From contig CADCIK010000004.1 of NCBI GenBank assembly GCA_902801415.1, positions 1-47,676 of the forward strand: DNA of 47,676 bases, given 5' to 3'. The first letter of the stretch is position 1; every line of letters begins with the position of its first letter. The translations under genes and the position numbers were made by a program. Below, one piece after another: positions 1 to 8,075 of this stretch. Origin of the DNA: an uncultured Lachnospiraceae bacterium. GTDB lineage: Bacteria; Bacillota; Clostridia; Lachnospirales; Lachnospiraceae. The notes under the pieces were generated by a model that was given only the letters and a program-made list of their open reading frames with translations, was not told the DNA's origin and ran no database searches.

Positions 1-94
1 TCACGGTGGACACCCTTGCCTTCGGCTGTATCCTTCCCACTACCGGGCGGATTCGGGACTTTCACCCGTTAGAAACGTGCGCCGCCGGGCGCAC
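1..94 (-). mobile_element. Group II intron, 5' end (probably class C), partial
   Basis: Read on the minus strand, the element starts at 94 with GTGCGCCCGGCGGCGCAC. It then carries the domain I signature GGGTGAAAGTCCCGAA, followed by AAGGCAAGGGTGTCC near the window edge. This order and spacing match the 5' region of bacterial group II introns, and resemble the Oceanobacillus iheyensis class C intron as I recall it. The intron begins right after a stem-loop and TTTTATTTT (minus strand), which is the usual target of class C introns (3' of intrinsic terminators). The rest of the ribozyme and any reverse transcriptase lie outside the window. Confidence 0.82.
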
Positions 95-143
95 AAAATA
101 AAACCATATCCCGGAAGATCTCTCTCCGGGATATGGTTTTTTC
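95..143 (-). terminator. Bidirectional intrinsic terminator behind pdxA; group II intron target
   Basis: CCATATCCCGG (104-114) pairs perfectly with CCGGGATATGG (126-136) around an 11-nt loop. The minus-strand 3' side is TTTTATTTT, so it ends the pdxA transcript. The plus-strand side is TTTTTTTC, so it can also stop transcripts from the other direction. The group II intron starts at the end of the minus-strand T-tract. Confidence 0.88.
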
Positions 144-189
144 TTTACTCACAACATCATTCCGTTGATCACATATTCCTGCTCATCTC

Positions 190-1194
190 TTATCCCTGAA
201 AGTAAGGAGCATACTTGGCCGCGAGCAGGATCGCCTCAGCCATGCTGATCTCACTCACGATTCCCTTGCCGGCGATGTCGAACGCCGTGCCGTGGTCCAC
301 GCTGGTGCGAAGGATGGGCATGCCGTTTGTGATGGAGATAGTTCTGTCAAAATCCAGAGTCTTGGTGGCGATGTGGCCCTGATCGTGATACAGGGAGAGC
401 ACGCTGTTATAGCGGCCGAGAGCTGCCTGATGGAAGACGGAGTCAGCGCCGATAGGGCCGGCGATATTATAGCCTTCCGCCTTCAGTTCTTCGACTGCAG
501 GGGTGATCTCATTGACTTCTTCCCATCCGAAGAGACCGTGCTCGCCGCAGTGCGGGTTCAGGCCCGCAACAGCCATGGTTCCTTCTGTCACGCCGAGTCT
601 TCTCAGCGCCTCTGTACACTCCTTGACGCAGCGCTTGATGTTGTCTTTGGTAATATCATCGAGCATGTCGCGAAGGGATTTGTGTCTTGTGAGGAAGAAA
701 ACACGAAGGCCGTTTGTCTCAAACATTGTGAGCGGATCCGGTGTTCCGGTCAGCTCGCCGAAGATCTCGGTGTGTCCGATGAAGGGAACTTCTGCCGCAT
801 GGAGAGCTTCCTTGTTGATCGGAGTGGTCGCGACGGCGTCCGCCTCGTGATCCATTGCGATCTCAATGCTCTTCTTGATATATTCAAAAGCAGCCTTGCC
901 GCACATAGCCTGTACAACGCCGTACTTGAATACGGACTGATCGATATTGTCGAGGTCGATCAGGTTCATGATGCCCGGACGATAGTCGCCGTCAGCAGCC
1001 TTTTCCACTACATTGATGGTAAGATCCGCACCTACGATACCGATCGCTCTCTCCATCACTTTCTTGTCGCCGATCACGATCACGTTGGCAGCGTCATTGA
1101 CCTTGGGAAGCGCCAGTGCTTTGGCTACGATCTCAGGACCTACGCCTGCGGGATCGCCGATCGGAACTGCAATTACGGGTTTTGTGTTAGTCAT
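190..1194 (-). CDS. pdxA2: PdxA-family 4-phosphate dehydrogenase (PdxA2-like, tetronate catabolism)
   Basis: This 334-residue protein belongs to the PdxA family of NAD-dependent, metal-dependent dehydrogenases, which oxidise a 4-phospho-hydroxy acid and then decarboxylate it. Visible family features are the N-terminal [11 protein letters not shown] (11-21), the substrate/metal segment [10 protein letters not shown]...IGHTE with His141, and near the C-terminus [28 protein letters not shown]. PdxA in vitamin B6 synthesis and PdxA2 in D-threonate/D-erythronate breakdown cannot be told apart by motif alone. The gene lies 82 bp behind a DUF1537 kinase in an acid-sugar island with no other pyridoxine gene, so I infer the catabolic role: D-threonate or D-erythronate 4-phosphate to DHAP plus CO2. 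The RBS AAGGAGG sits about 7 nt before the ATG. It is the last gene of its operon. Confidence 0.88.
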   Translation of the reverse strand: MTNTKPVIAVPIGDPAGVGPEIVAKALALPKVNDAANVIVIGDKKVMERAIGIVGADLTINVVEKAADGDYRPGIMNLIDLDNIDQSVFKYGVVQAMCGKAAFEYIKKSIEIAMDHEADAVATTPINKEALHAAEVPFIGHTEIFGELTGTPDPLTMFETNGLRVFFLTRHKSLRDMLDDITKDNIKRCVKECTEALRRLGVTEGTMAVAGLNPHCGEHGLFGWEEVNEITPAVEELKAEGYNIAGPIGADSVFHQAALGRYNSVLSLYHDQGHIATKTLDFDRTISITNGMPILRTSVDHGTAFDIAGKGIVSEISMAEAILLAAKYAPYFQG

Positions 1195-1276
1195 TTTCTT
1201 TCCTCCTTATAGGTTGTGCGGGTAATCTGTATGTCTTGATCATGATAAAGATCCGTATCCTGTATGCGGACAAAGA

Positions 1277-2581
1277 TCAGATGTACAGTTTCTCCTTCAG
1301 ATATGTGATGCAGGTATTGATGGCGTCCTTGCCGCCCTGGCTGCCGCCCTTGGTGATCAGGTGCAGTCCGTCAAATTCCCCGTCGTGGAACTGTCCATAC
1401 GCGGCGAGCGGGAGCACTTCATCTCTCAGATCCAGGCCCATCGCGCCAAATCGCTTGCAGATGGCCTGGGTCACATCACCGCCGCTGGCGTACAGTCCGC
1501 GGAAGGCGGGGTCGCTGCGCAGGATCTTTTCCGTGATCTCCGCAAGAGAATCGTTGATCCTTCCGGTCACATCATCCATCGTGCAGTTGTAGCGCTCCAT
1601 ATAGGGGCGGAAGTCGATCCTGTTCTCGGGATATATGCCGTCTCCGGTCACTGTGGATACAGAGTAACGGTTCGACTGTGCCAGGATCTCAGTCACAACG
1701 CGGTCCACCTCAAACTGCCTTCTCTTCTCTTCTTCCAGCAGTTCCTTGGTATTGACAAATATATTGTGGGTCTTCTGAGACAGCCACAGTTCCTCCATCT
1801 GCGCTGTCGTGTTGGAGTTCACGCTTCCCACCACAACCAGAATGCGGTTCTCCTGCTTTCCGGTTCTGGGCGCGATCATCTTTCTGGAGAGCGTAGCTGT
1901 GAAAACGCCGGGATCCACCGCGATGAACTTGATCCCGCTGATAATGCAGGCGTCCGCGATCAGGTCCAGGTCCTCCTGCGTAATACAGTCGAAAATGATA
2001 GTGCGGTAACCCATTCTCTTGCAGATCATGATCTGCCTGGCCAGGTCCTCTGTGTTTCCCATCATCTCATTGAGCCTGACTGACGTGACTCTGTATTTGC
2101 TCTGCTTGCGAAACAGCGCCGCGGCGTCCGACGTCTTGACAGGGGTCTTGGGGTCCAGCGCGATATTGGTCTTATGAAGGGGAATTCCGTTTACCAGCAT
2201 GAAACCGCCGATCACGATCCTGCCGGACGAGGGAAAGCAGGGCGCCACGATCGCGAGATAATCATCTCCGAGGCAGTCCAGCATCGCGTCCGTCTCGCTT
2301 CCCAGATTGCCGCGCAGCGTGCTGTCAATTCTCTTGGAATAAATCTTGACGCTGTCGCCTTTCATTCTCTCAGTCGCCTCATAGACAGCGTTGTAAGCCG
2401 TCTTGGCGTCTGCCCCGCGGCTGTCAGTAGGATATAAAATACAGTCACAGTCTGACAAGGTGGACGGCGAAACAGTGTCCAGGTTCATCACTGTCGTTGC
2501 CCTGTAGTTCATCTTGGTCAGAAGTACGCCGGTGGCGTTGGCACCGGTCAGATCATCTGCTACCACAACACATTCTGCCAA
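1277..2581 (-). CDS. DUF1537 four-carbon acid sugar kinase (DtnK/DenK-like)
   Basis: This 434-residue DUF1537 kinase shows the N-terminal substrate-domain motif DDLTGANATGV, the conserved RIDSTLRGNLGSE, APCFPSSGR, and a C-terminal nucleotide-binding region with ASGGDVT and TKGGSQGG. Characterised DUF1537 proteins phosphorylate the terminal hydroxyl of D-threonate, D-erythronate or 3-oxo-tetronate. Its partner here is a PdxA-type dehydrogenase immediately downstream, the pairing known for D-threonate/D-erythronate kinase with PdxA2. I therefore infer a tetronate 4-kinase; the exact stereoisomer cannot be read. It has its own promoter (2631-2659) flanked by DeoR-type repeats. The RBS GAAGGAGGGAG lies just upstream. 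Confidence 0.88.
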   Translation of the reverse strand: MAECVVVADDLTGANATGVLLTKMNYRATTVMNLDTVSPSTLSDCDCILYPTDSRGADAKTAYNAVYEATERMKGDSVKIYSKRIDSTLRGNLGSETDAMLDCLGDDYLAIVAPCFPSSGRIVIGGFMLVNGIPLHKTNIALDPKTPVKTSDAAALFRKQSKYRVTSVRLNEMMGNTEDLARQIMICKRMGYRTIIFDCITQEDLDLIADACIISGIKFIAVDPGVFTATLSRKMIAPRTGKQENRILVVVGSVNSNTTAQMEELWLSQKTHNIFVNTKELLEEEKRRQFEVDRVVTEILAQSNRYSVSTVTGDGIYPENRIDFRPYMERYNCTMDDVTGRINDSLAEITEKILRSDPAFRGLYASGGDVTQAICKRFGAMGLDLRDEVLPLAAYGQFHDGEFDGLHLITKGGSQGGKDAINTCITYLKEKLYI

Positions 2582-2905
2582 TTTACTCCCTCCTTCTGTA
2601 AGACATAATGTTCATTTATGTTCTATTTTGATTATATATCTGTTTATTACAACATTCAACATGTTTGTTTATGTTCGTTTCTTTTCTCCGTTTTTGCCAT
2701 TTGTGTCTGCACTTTTTTGTCGATTATGCACGAATCACCCTTTTCCCCGTCACTCCGAATGCCGGACCGCATGCATGTAAAAGGCCCGATCTCACAAGAG
2801 CTGATACTTTTCTCCCATGAAATCGGACCTGTTTGTTCGTTTCGTGTTCTTTTATGTTATCACTGCGTTTGCATCTCCGGCACTTCGGATACGAATGCCG
2901 GTATG
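2582..2905 (-). promoter_or_regulatory. 324-bp regulatory gap: kinase-pdxA promoter with DeoR-type direct repeats
   Basis: No gene is seen here. On the minus strand a sigmaA-like promoter reads TTGAAT (2654-2659), 17-nt spacer, TATAAT (2631-2636). On the plus strand, TGTTC-like half-sites recur at one-helical-turn spacing: 2609 and 2619; 2662 and 2672 (TGTTT, TGTTC); and 2834, 2845 and 2855. Another TGTTT lies at 2641. Direct repeats in phase with the helix are typical of DeoR-family operators, and the DeoR gene is the neighbour. Pairs bracket the promoter, and a remote triplet lies about 175 bp upstream, which would suit looping repression. Confidence 0.68.
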
Positions 2906-3661
2906 TTACACCTGCATGACTTCCGTGCCGCCGGCCGCAAGGATCTCCCGCTGGCTGTCAGTCAGGATCCGGTCCGTGACAAGAATGTCGTAATCCTCTA
3001 CGCGGTTCACCGCGATCACTGCCTTGTTCCCGAATTTGCCGGAGTCAACGGCAAGTACGCTCTTCGCGCAGCGCCTGACCGCCTCCCTCTTGAGAAAGGC
3101 TTTATCGGTTGTCGGCGTTGAGATCATGAGATGCTCATCAATACAGGAAGCGCCAAAAAATCCAAGATCCAGATTAAAGCTCTCCAGCATCCGGGTGGCG
3201 AAGTATCCCCACGCGCTCCCGGTTTCATTCTGTATCTGTCCGCCCAGCATGAAGACCTTTACGCTGCTGTCCAGAAGTATCTCCGCGATCTCCACATCGT
3301 TGGTCAATACAAGCAGGTTATCCGTACTGCGGATCCTGCGCGCAATTTCCCATGTCGTTGTCCCCGCGTCCAGATAGATCTGCATGCCCGGCCTTACCAT
3401 TTCAGCGCACACATCCGCGATCTTTTCCTTGATCTCGCGATTGGTCTCCCGCTTGGCGCTGTATGAGATCTCGCTTTGCACCACCGCTCCGCCGTGGCAG
3501 CGTTCAATGAGTCCCTCTCTGTCCAACAGCGCGAGATCCCTGCGGATCGTCATCACACTGACGTCCAGATCCCGGGCCAGGTCGTTGACACTGACGCTAC
3601 CGTTCATACGGATCGCCTCCAGGATTTTACTTCTTCGCTCTGTCGCAAGTCTCCCCGCCAT
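2906..3661 (-). CDS. DeoR-family transcriptional regulator
   Basis: This 251-residue protein has the DeoR layout. The N-terminal winged HTH covers about 5-60 (RRSKILEAIRMNGSVSVNDL, then the recognition region VSVMTIRRDLALLDREGLI) and includes HGGAV. A C-terminal DeoRC sugar-phosphate sensor domain follows, containing the YLDAGTTTWEIA motif. Members of this family are usually repressors released by a phosphorylated pathway intermediate. The gene lies between the transporter unit and the kinase-pdxA unit. The 10-bp-phased repeats downstream of it suggest it controls kinase-pdxA; the inducer would plausibly be a tetronate phosphate. The start is an ATG with GGAGCGGAG upstream. Confidence 0.9.
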   Translation of the reverse strand: MAGRLATERRSKILEAIRMNGSVSVNDLARDLDVSVMTIRRDLALLDREGLIERCHGGAVVQSEISYSAKRETNREIKEKIADVCAEMVRPGMQIYLDAGTTTWEIARRIRSTDNLLVLTNDVEIAEILLDSSVKVFMLGGQIQNETGSAWGYFATRMLESFNLDLGFFGASCIDEHLMISTPTTDKAFLKREAVRRCAKSVLAVDSGKFGNKAVIAVNRVEDYDILVTDRILTDSQREILAAGGTEVMQV

Positions 3662-3714
3662 ATAGCTCCGCTCCTTCCAAATGCGTGTGCCTGTCTGCTT
3701 CTTTCCCTGTTATA

Positions 3715-3743
3715 ACTATCTCATATCAAAGCGTTTTCGTCAA
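3715..3743 (-). promoter_or_regulatory. Candidate promoter of deoR-type gene with partial cre box
   Basis: On the minus strand TTGACG (3738-3743), 17-nt spacer, GATAGT (3715-3720) lie about 55 bp before the DeoR start. The plus-strand stretch TCAAAGCGTTTTCG (3726-3739) matches the CcpA cre consensus TGWAANCGNTNWCA at 12 of 14 positions and overlaps the -35/spacer, which would suit catabolite repression. This is consensus matching only. Confidence 0.4.
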
Positions 3744-3780
3744 AACATTGAGTCCCCCCCTGCGCATTCCCGGCTCCATA

Positions 3781-3817
3781 TGAAAGAGGGGAAGGCTGCC
3801 CGAAGACAGCCTTCCCC
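3781..3817 (-). terminator. Terminator behind the gntP-type permease
   Basis: GGGGAAGGCTG (3788-3798) pairs perfectly with CAGCCTTCCCC (3807-3817) around an 8-nt loop. On the minus strand the stem is followed by a short TCTTTCAT tract. It separates the dehydrogenase-kinase-permease unit from the DeoR gene. Confidence 0.7.
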
Positions 3818-3890
3818 AAATATCGATTCCTGTTTGATTGACCGTATTAATTGCGCGTCTGACTTTTATTACTTACTCTGCTATGTACTA

Positions 3891-5297
3891 TTAATGCATG
3901 AAGAAGCTCAGTACGATAACTTCCACAACACCGACTGCCCAAGCAATGGTGGATGTGATAGACCAGATCTGCAGCTGATCCTTTGCTTCGCTGACGCCCA
4001 GCGTTCTGTTGACGACCCAGAAGTAGGAATCGTTGAAGTAGCCAAAGAACAGGGAGCCTACGCAGCATGCGATCGCGCCAAGTGTAGGATTCACGCCGCC
4101 CGCGATCAGGATCGGTGCGGAGATGGATGCAGCAGTTGTCATAGCGACTGTACCGGAACCCTGAATGAAACGCATAGCTGTAGAAATAACCAGGGGAAGA
4201 ATGATCAGCGGAATGGAAGCCTTTGCCAGTCCGTCTGCCATAAAGGAGCCAAGTCCGGAATCCTTGATGATCTGACCGAGAGCGCCGCCGCCACCGGTAA
4301 CCAGCATGATGATACCTGCGCTTGCCATACCTTTTTCCATCTCTGCGATCGCTGTTGCTCTGTCAAGACGTCTGCCAAGGGTGAAGATAGCAAGGAGAAG
4401 GCCGAGGCCTACTGCCACGATCGGCTGTCCGAGGAATACCAGAACTTCCATGAAGCCTGTAGTAGCCTTCAGAGCGGATGCAACTGTGTTGATCAGGATC
4501 AGGACGATGGGAAGGAGCAGGGGTCCGAAGGACTCAAATGTTCCGGGAACGCCGTCCATATCCATGCTGAATGCTGCCTCATAATCAGGATCCTGATATT
4601 CAGCGGGATGGATCTCATCGTTATCATCCATGAGCCAGTAGTACTTCTTGGCAAGGACCTTTCTTGCGTAGAAGATGCAGGCGATCGCCATAGGAAGCGC
4701 AAGGACGATGCTGAGAAGGATGAAGAAACCTACGTCAATTCCGAAGATACCGCAGACGCCCAGAGGACCGGGAGTCGGAGGGACCAGGGAGTGAGTGATA
4801 ACAAGGCCTGCTGCAAGCGCAACGCCGAGGGAGATCACAGACTTCTTAGTAGCTCTGGAAAGTGCCTTTGCAATGGGAGCAAGGACAACGAAACCGGAAT
4901 CGCAGAAGATCGGGATGGAAACCAGGAAACCTGTGAAAGCAAGAGCTTCCTCTTCTTTTCCTTTTCCGAAGATCTTCAGGAATGTGTGCGCCATTCTCTT
5001 GGCTGCGCCGGTCACCTCGAAGATCTGGCCCATCATAACGCCGAAGCCGATGATGATACCGATGCTTCCCAGTGTGCCGCCAAAGCCCGATGTGATCGAG
5101 TTGATGATACCAAATGTTTTTCCGTTCTCAAGTGTGATGTTGAGCAGCGGCATTCCGCCTACAACACCGACGATTACTGTACTGACGATCAACGCCAGAA
5201 ATGCCTGGATCTTGGTCTTAAGAACCATGAAGATAAGGCAAATAATACCGATTGCAAGACCGATCAGCATTCTCTGTCCGCTTAATCCGTTAACCAT
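3891..5297 (-). CDS. GntP-family gluconate/acid-sugar permease
   Basis: This 468-residue, almost entirely hydrophobic protein has the about 12-14 membrane segments expected of the GntP (gluconate:H+ symporter) family. Family-like stretches include FGGTLGSIGIIIGFGVMMG, PIFCDSGFVVLAPIAKAL, SLVPPTPGPLGV, VTGGGGALGQIIKDSG, FIQGSGTVAMTTAA and the C-terminal GYFNDSYFWVVNRTLG. Relatives import gluconate, D-glycerate, D-serine or tetronates. It is the third gene of the unit beginning with the dehydrogenase, so it most likely imports the acid sugar consumed here. The RBS GGAGGGAAATGG precedes the start, and a terminator follows the stop. Confidence 0.9.
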   Translation of the reverse strand: MVNGLSGQRMLIGLAIGIICLIFMVLKTKIQAFLALIVSTVIVGVVGGMPLLNITLENGKTFGIINSITSGFGGTLGSIGIIIGFGVMMGQIFEVTGAAKRMAHTFLKIFGKGKEEEALAFTGFLVSIPIFCDSGFVVLAPIAKALSRATKKSVISLGVALAAGLVITHSLVPPTPGPLGVCGIFGIDVGFFILLSIVLALPMAIACIFYARKVLAKKYYWLMDDNDEIHPAEYQDPDYEAAFSMDMDGVPGTFESFGPLLLPIVLILINTVASALKATTGFMEVLVFLGQPIVAVGLGLLLAIFTLGRRLDRATAIAEMEKGMASAGIIMLVTGGGGALGQIIKDSGLGSFMADGLAKASIPLIILPLVISTAMRFIQGSGTVAMTTAASISAPILIAGGVNPTLGAIACCVGSLFFGYFNDSYFWVVNRTLGVSEAKDQLQIWSITSTIAWAVGVVEVIVLSFFMH

Positions 5298-5405
5298 ACC
5301 ATTTCCCTCCTAATAATTTGTGTAGTTTGATCTGTCAATGATCCAATAAAGCCAGACTGCGCATGTTAGTCATTGAATCCTGTTGTTCCAAGTGATCGAT
5401 CATGA

Positions 5406-6830
5406 TCATTTGCCGGTCAGTACCTCGACCGCTTCTCTGAGAGTTGTCGCTTCACCGACGTTTCCGGGGAAGATGACATAAGGTGTTCTGGGGAACTTGC
5501 TGTCCTCACCGGTCTGCCATACGGGGATACCGGGTCTGATCTGTCCCAGGACATTCGCTTTTTTGACAGCGAGAGCTTTTGTTCCGACATCGCTGGATGT
5601 GATGCCGCCCTTAGCGATAACAAAAGCAGGAGTAACTGTGAGACGGCCTACCAGAGACTGTACCGCGTCGGAGATCTTGACAGAGAGACGAAGCTCGTCT
5701 TCCTTGTCGCCGGTATCGGCAGTGATCAGCGCTCTTGTTGTGTAGCAGCAGACAGTCTGTCCGGCGCGGATGCACGCCTCTTCCAGGTCGAGGCATCTCT
5801 GTACTTCCGCCTCAAACGCCGCGTCATCTCTGACCAGCGTTGCATCGAGTTCAATGAATTTGATCTCTGTCATCTTCTTGAGTTCTTCGAGCTGCGCAGT
5901 TGTCTTGTTTGTGTGGGAACCTACGACGATGATGCCGCCGTTTGCTGTCTCATTGACAACCATCTGCGCTCTGGTCAGAAGAGGCTGGTCTGTAACGCCG
6001 CCCATGACCTTGACGATCGCAGCAGCTGTACGGAACATGAATACCTTTCCCTTGGCCATTGCTCTGTACATAGCAATGCAGAACACCTTGACATCGACAT
6101 AATCTACAGCATTTACGATGATCTTATTGAAATCGGTAACTGCCATCAGCTGCTCTTCGATGCGGTCGATATCCATGTTGTGGATATCCTCAAGGGAGAT
6201 GCATGTCACGTTTTCCGCCTTGTAAGCGCCGCCGGTCTTCTCCTCGACATACGCGGGCATGGTCGCAGCCTTGTAGCCGAATGTCTTATCCTTGGCGAAC
6301 TCGGTCTCGTTGGCGGGAACCAGCTCGTCACCGTACTTGACATAGTGCACATCACCGATCGTGAAGCGTCCGCCCTCTTTGAAGAAGGGGCAGAGGATCT
6401 CACCGTCAATGGTCTTTCCCGTGTACTTTTCGTAATCCGCCTTCAGAAGCTCTGTCTCCAGCGGATAGTGGCCGCGGAGTGTGGAGTCGCTTCTGCTGAT
6501 GAAGATATACTCTCTTCCGGTCTCACGGGCGACCTGGTCGACCATCGCGGAGATCTCGTGGTGAGCCTTCGTGGTCTGCTCTGCCGTGAAGCCTCTGGAA
6601 TTGGTCATGATATAGAAAAGGTTGTTCTTCTCATTGAATCCGCTGAGGATGCTGTCGTGGTCCCATCCTGTATAAACAGAGATGTCATGAACGGTCTGCA
6701 CGCCGGTCGGGTCGTCATCGAGGACAACGATCTTCTTGTTGTTCTTCTCGATCTCAGCCGTCAGCAGCGCGTCGGCCTTCGCTTCGTCAATCTTCTTGTA
6801 GGAATTAAGAATTTCAGCACTGATCGCCAT
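5406..6830 (-). CDS. DUF1537 acid-sugar kinase, second paralogue (OtnK-like)
   Basis: This 474-residue DUF1537 kinase is about 40 residues longer than the one at 1277-2581 and clearly a different subgroup. It has VLDDDPTGVQTVHD near residues 36-49, ISRSDSTLRGHYPLE, CPFFKEGGRFT, and a C-terminal AKGGITSSDVG and FPGNVGEATTL. The kinase is 17 bp behind a beta-hydroxyacid dehydrogenase gene. This pairing recalls the LtnD/OtnK route, in which a tetronate is first oxidised and the 3-oxo-tetronate is then phosphorylated. The isomerase (OtnI) and class II decarboxylating aldolase (OtnC) of that route are not in the window. The exact substrate is therefore open. Confidence 0.86.
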   Translation of the reverse strand: MAISAEILNSYKKIDEAKADALLTAEIEKNNKKIVVLDDDPTGVQTVHDISVYTGWDHDSILSGFNEKNNLFYIMTNSRGFTAEQTTKAHHEISAMVDQVARETGREYIFISRSDSTLRGHYPLETELLKADYEKYTGKTIDGEILCPFFKEGGRFTIGDVHYVKYGDELVPANETEFAKDKTFGYKAATMPAYVEEKTGGAYKAENVTCISLEDIHNMDIDRIEEQLMAVTDFNKIIVNAVDYVDVKVFCIAMYRAMAKGKVFMFRTAAAIVKVMGGVTDQPLLTRAQMVVNETANGGIIVVGSHTNKTTAQLEELKKMTEIKFIELDATLVRDDAAFEAEVQRCLDLEEACIRAGQTVCCYTTRALITADTGDKEDELRLSVKISDAVQSLVGRLTVTPAFVIAKGGITSSDVGTKALAVKKANVLGQIRPGIPVWQTGEDSKFPRTPYVIFPGNVGEATTLREAVEVLTGK

Positions 6831-6847
6831 AGCTCTCTCCTCTCTTA

Positions 6848-7735
6848 TTATTCGGGTCTCTTCACTTCCACGTCAGCAAGTTTCTCAAAGTACTGAACGA
6901 TTCCGCCGTGGTCATCATTCATGTGACCGTGGATCTTCAGTGTCTGCATGATCTCATACAGCTGTGCTGTGTAAGGGATCGGAACGTCGATCGCGTGTGC
7001 GGAATTGACGCAGTTCTTGATATCCTTGTGGTTAATGCGGATAGGTCCGCCGGGCTTGAAGTTGCGGTCGATGATCATAGGGATCTTGGCATCCATGACT
7101 GCGCTGCCTGCAAGGCCGCCGCGGATCGCCTGGTAAACTTTCTCCGGGTCAGCGCCTGCCTTGGCTGCAAATACAAACGCCTCGGATACAACCGCGATCG
7201 TGTTGTTGACGATCATCTGGTTTGCAAGCTTTGCTGTGGAGCCGCTTCCGCTGGGACCGATCAGCAGCGCGCTGTTGCCGAGGATGTCAAAGTAAGGCTG
7301 CATTCTGTCGAAGTCCTCTTTGTCGCCGCCGCACATAATAGCAAGTGTTCCGTTAACCGCGCCGGGCTCTCCGCCGGAAACAGGGGCATCTACAAAGCCA
7401 ACGCCTTTTTCTTTCAGTTTCTTATAGCAAGTCTGGGACTCTACGGGAGTAACAGAGCTCATATCGCATACAAGAGCGCCTTCCTTGATCGTAGAAGCAA
7501 CGCCGCCTTCGTCGAAGAGGATCGACTGCACGATCGGGCCGCTGGGAACCATTGTGATGATCACTTCACACTGCTCACCGATTTCCGCATAGGATGCCTC
7601 AACACCGCCGTTCGCGACGACGTCAGCTACCGCTTCCTTATTGAGATCCGCGCAAACAACTTCCACACCGGCCTTCAGCAAATTCTTGGCCATAGGTCTT
7701 CCCATAATCCCGAGTCCGATAAATCCTAATTTCAT
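6848..7735 (-). CDS. Beta-hydroxyacid dehydrogenase (LtnD/GarR/3-HIBDH family)
   Basis: This is a 295-residue NAD(P)-dependent dehydrogenase. The N-terminal Rossmann motif GFIGLGIMGRPMAKNL, the substrate motif DAPVSGGEPGA, and the catalytic-lysine region GSGSTAKLANQMIVNN are all in place. I chose the ATG at 7735 because the protein then begins directly with the Rossmann strand (MKLGFIGLG) and GAAAGGGG lies just upstream. The frame stays open to 7858, but that extension overlaps the promoter. Family members include L-threonate/D-erythronate dehydrogenase (LtnD), tartronate semialdehyde reductase (GarR) and 3-hydroxyisobutyrate dehydrogenase. The following DUF1537 kinase favours an LtnD-like role. 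It is the first gene of the operon running to 3891. Confidence 0.88.
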   Translation of the reverse strand: MKLGFIGLGIMGRPMAKNLLKAGVEVVCADLNKEAVADVVANGGVEASYAEIGEQCEVIITMVPSGPIVQSILFDEGGVASTIKEGALVCDMSSVTPVESQTCYKKLKEKGVGFVDAPVSGGEPGAVNGTLAIMCGGDKEDFDRMQPYFDILGNSALLIGPSGSGSTAKLANQMIVNNTIAVVSEAFVFAAKAGADPEKVYQAIRGGLAGSAVMDAKIPMIIDRNFKPGGPIRINHKDIKNCVNSAHAIDVPIPYTAQLYEIMQTLKIHGHMNDDHGGIVQYFEKLADVEVKRPE

Positions 7736-7802
7736 GTCCTTACGCCCCTTTCCTTCCGTTTCCGGAATGTTCTGAATTGGTATGTGGTTTTCTTGTAATT
7801 GT

Positions 7803-7831
7803 ATTATACGGCACACCGGTATACCGGTCAA
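7803..7831 (-). promoter_or_regulatory. Promoter of dehydrogenase-kinase-permease operon with operator in spacer
   Basis: On the minus strand TTGACC (7826-7831), 17-nt spacer, TATAAT (7803-7808) form a near-consensus sigmaA promoter. The perfect 14-bp palindrome ACCGGTATACCGGT (7815-7828) fills most of the spacer and touches the -35. GGTATACC-type palindromes are typical of GntR/FadR-subfamily operators (compare the UxuR/ExuR core), so the divergent GntR protein encoded at 8076 is the obvious candidate repressor. Confidence 0.75.
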
Positions 7832-7986
7832 GTGTTCTTTAATCCGCATTTTAAACAAATTATTGCCGCCATTTTTTTAATTTGTGCACAATTTCGATCA
7901 TTATTTAACAATCTCTATCATTTATTTTGTTAAGTACTTAACAATTTGATTCGCAGCATTAAATGTAATCGACACAATATATCAGA

Positions 7987-8015
7987 TTGACCGGATGATT
8001 TGATTCCCATATACT
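7987..8015 (+). promoter_or_regulatory. Promoter of the GntR regulator gene
   Basis: TTGACC (7987-7992), 17-nt spacer, TATACT (8010-8015) on the plus strand give a near-consensus sigmaA promoter about 60 bp before the ATG. The RBS AGGAGG lies 6 nt before the start codon. Confidence 0.7.
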
Positions 8016-8075
8016 TGAAGAACAGGTAATAGATCATAAGGGCTGCCTCGCAGCCCGCAAAAGACAGGAGGCGCC

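Larger units (their letters stand above)
7736..8075. promoter_or_regulatory. 340-bp divergent regulatory region, including an 18-bp palindrome
   Basis: No gene is seen between the dehydrogenase start and the GntR start. Besides the two promoters listed separately, it holds a perfect 18-bp palindrome TTGTTAAGTACTTAACAA (7927-7944). An extra half-site TTAACAAT (7905-7912) lies one side of it. The palindrome lies midway between the promoters and differs in sequence from the ACCGGTATACCGGT operator, so it may serve a second regulator. A small hairpin GGGCTGCCTCGCAGCCC (8040-8056) lies in the GntR leader. Confidence 0.6.

Noticed and set aside
2..94. Short plus-strand open frame at the left edge (HGGHPCLRLYPSHYRADSGL...)
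   Set aside because: This is the reverse complement of the group II intron 5' region; such translations are common misannotations.
3681..5285. 534-codon open frame on the plus strand rich in Cys, Asp and His
   Set aside because: It is antisense to the GntP permease. Its odd composition is what a hydrophobic gene gives in the reverse complement.
7736..7858. N-terminal extension of the dehydrogenase gene
   Set aside because: The extension crosses the TTGACC/TATAAT promoter and operator, and the Rossmann fold starts exactly at the ATG at 7735.
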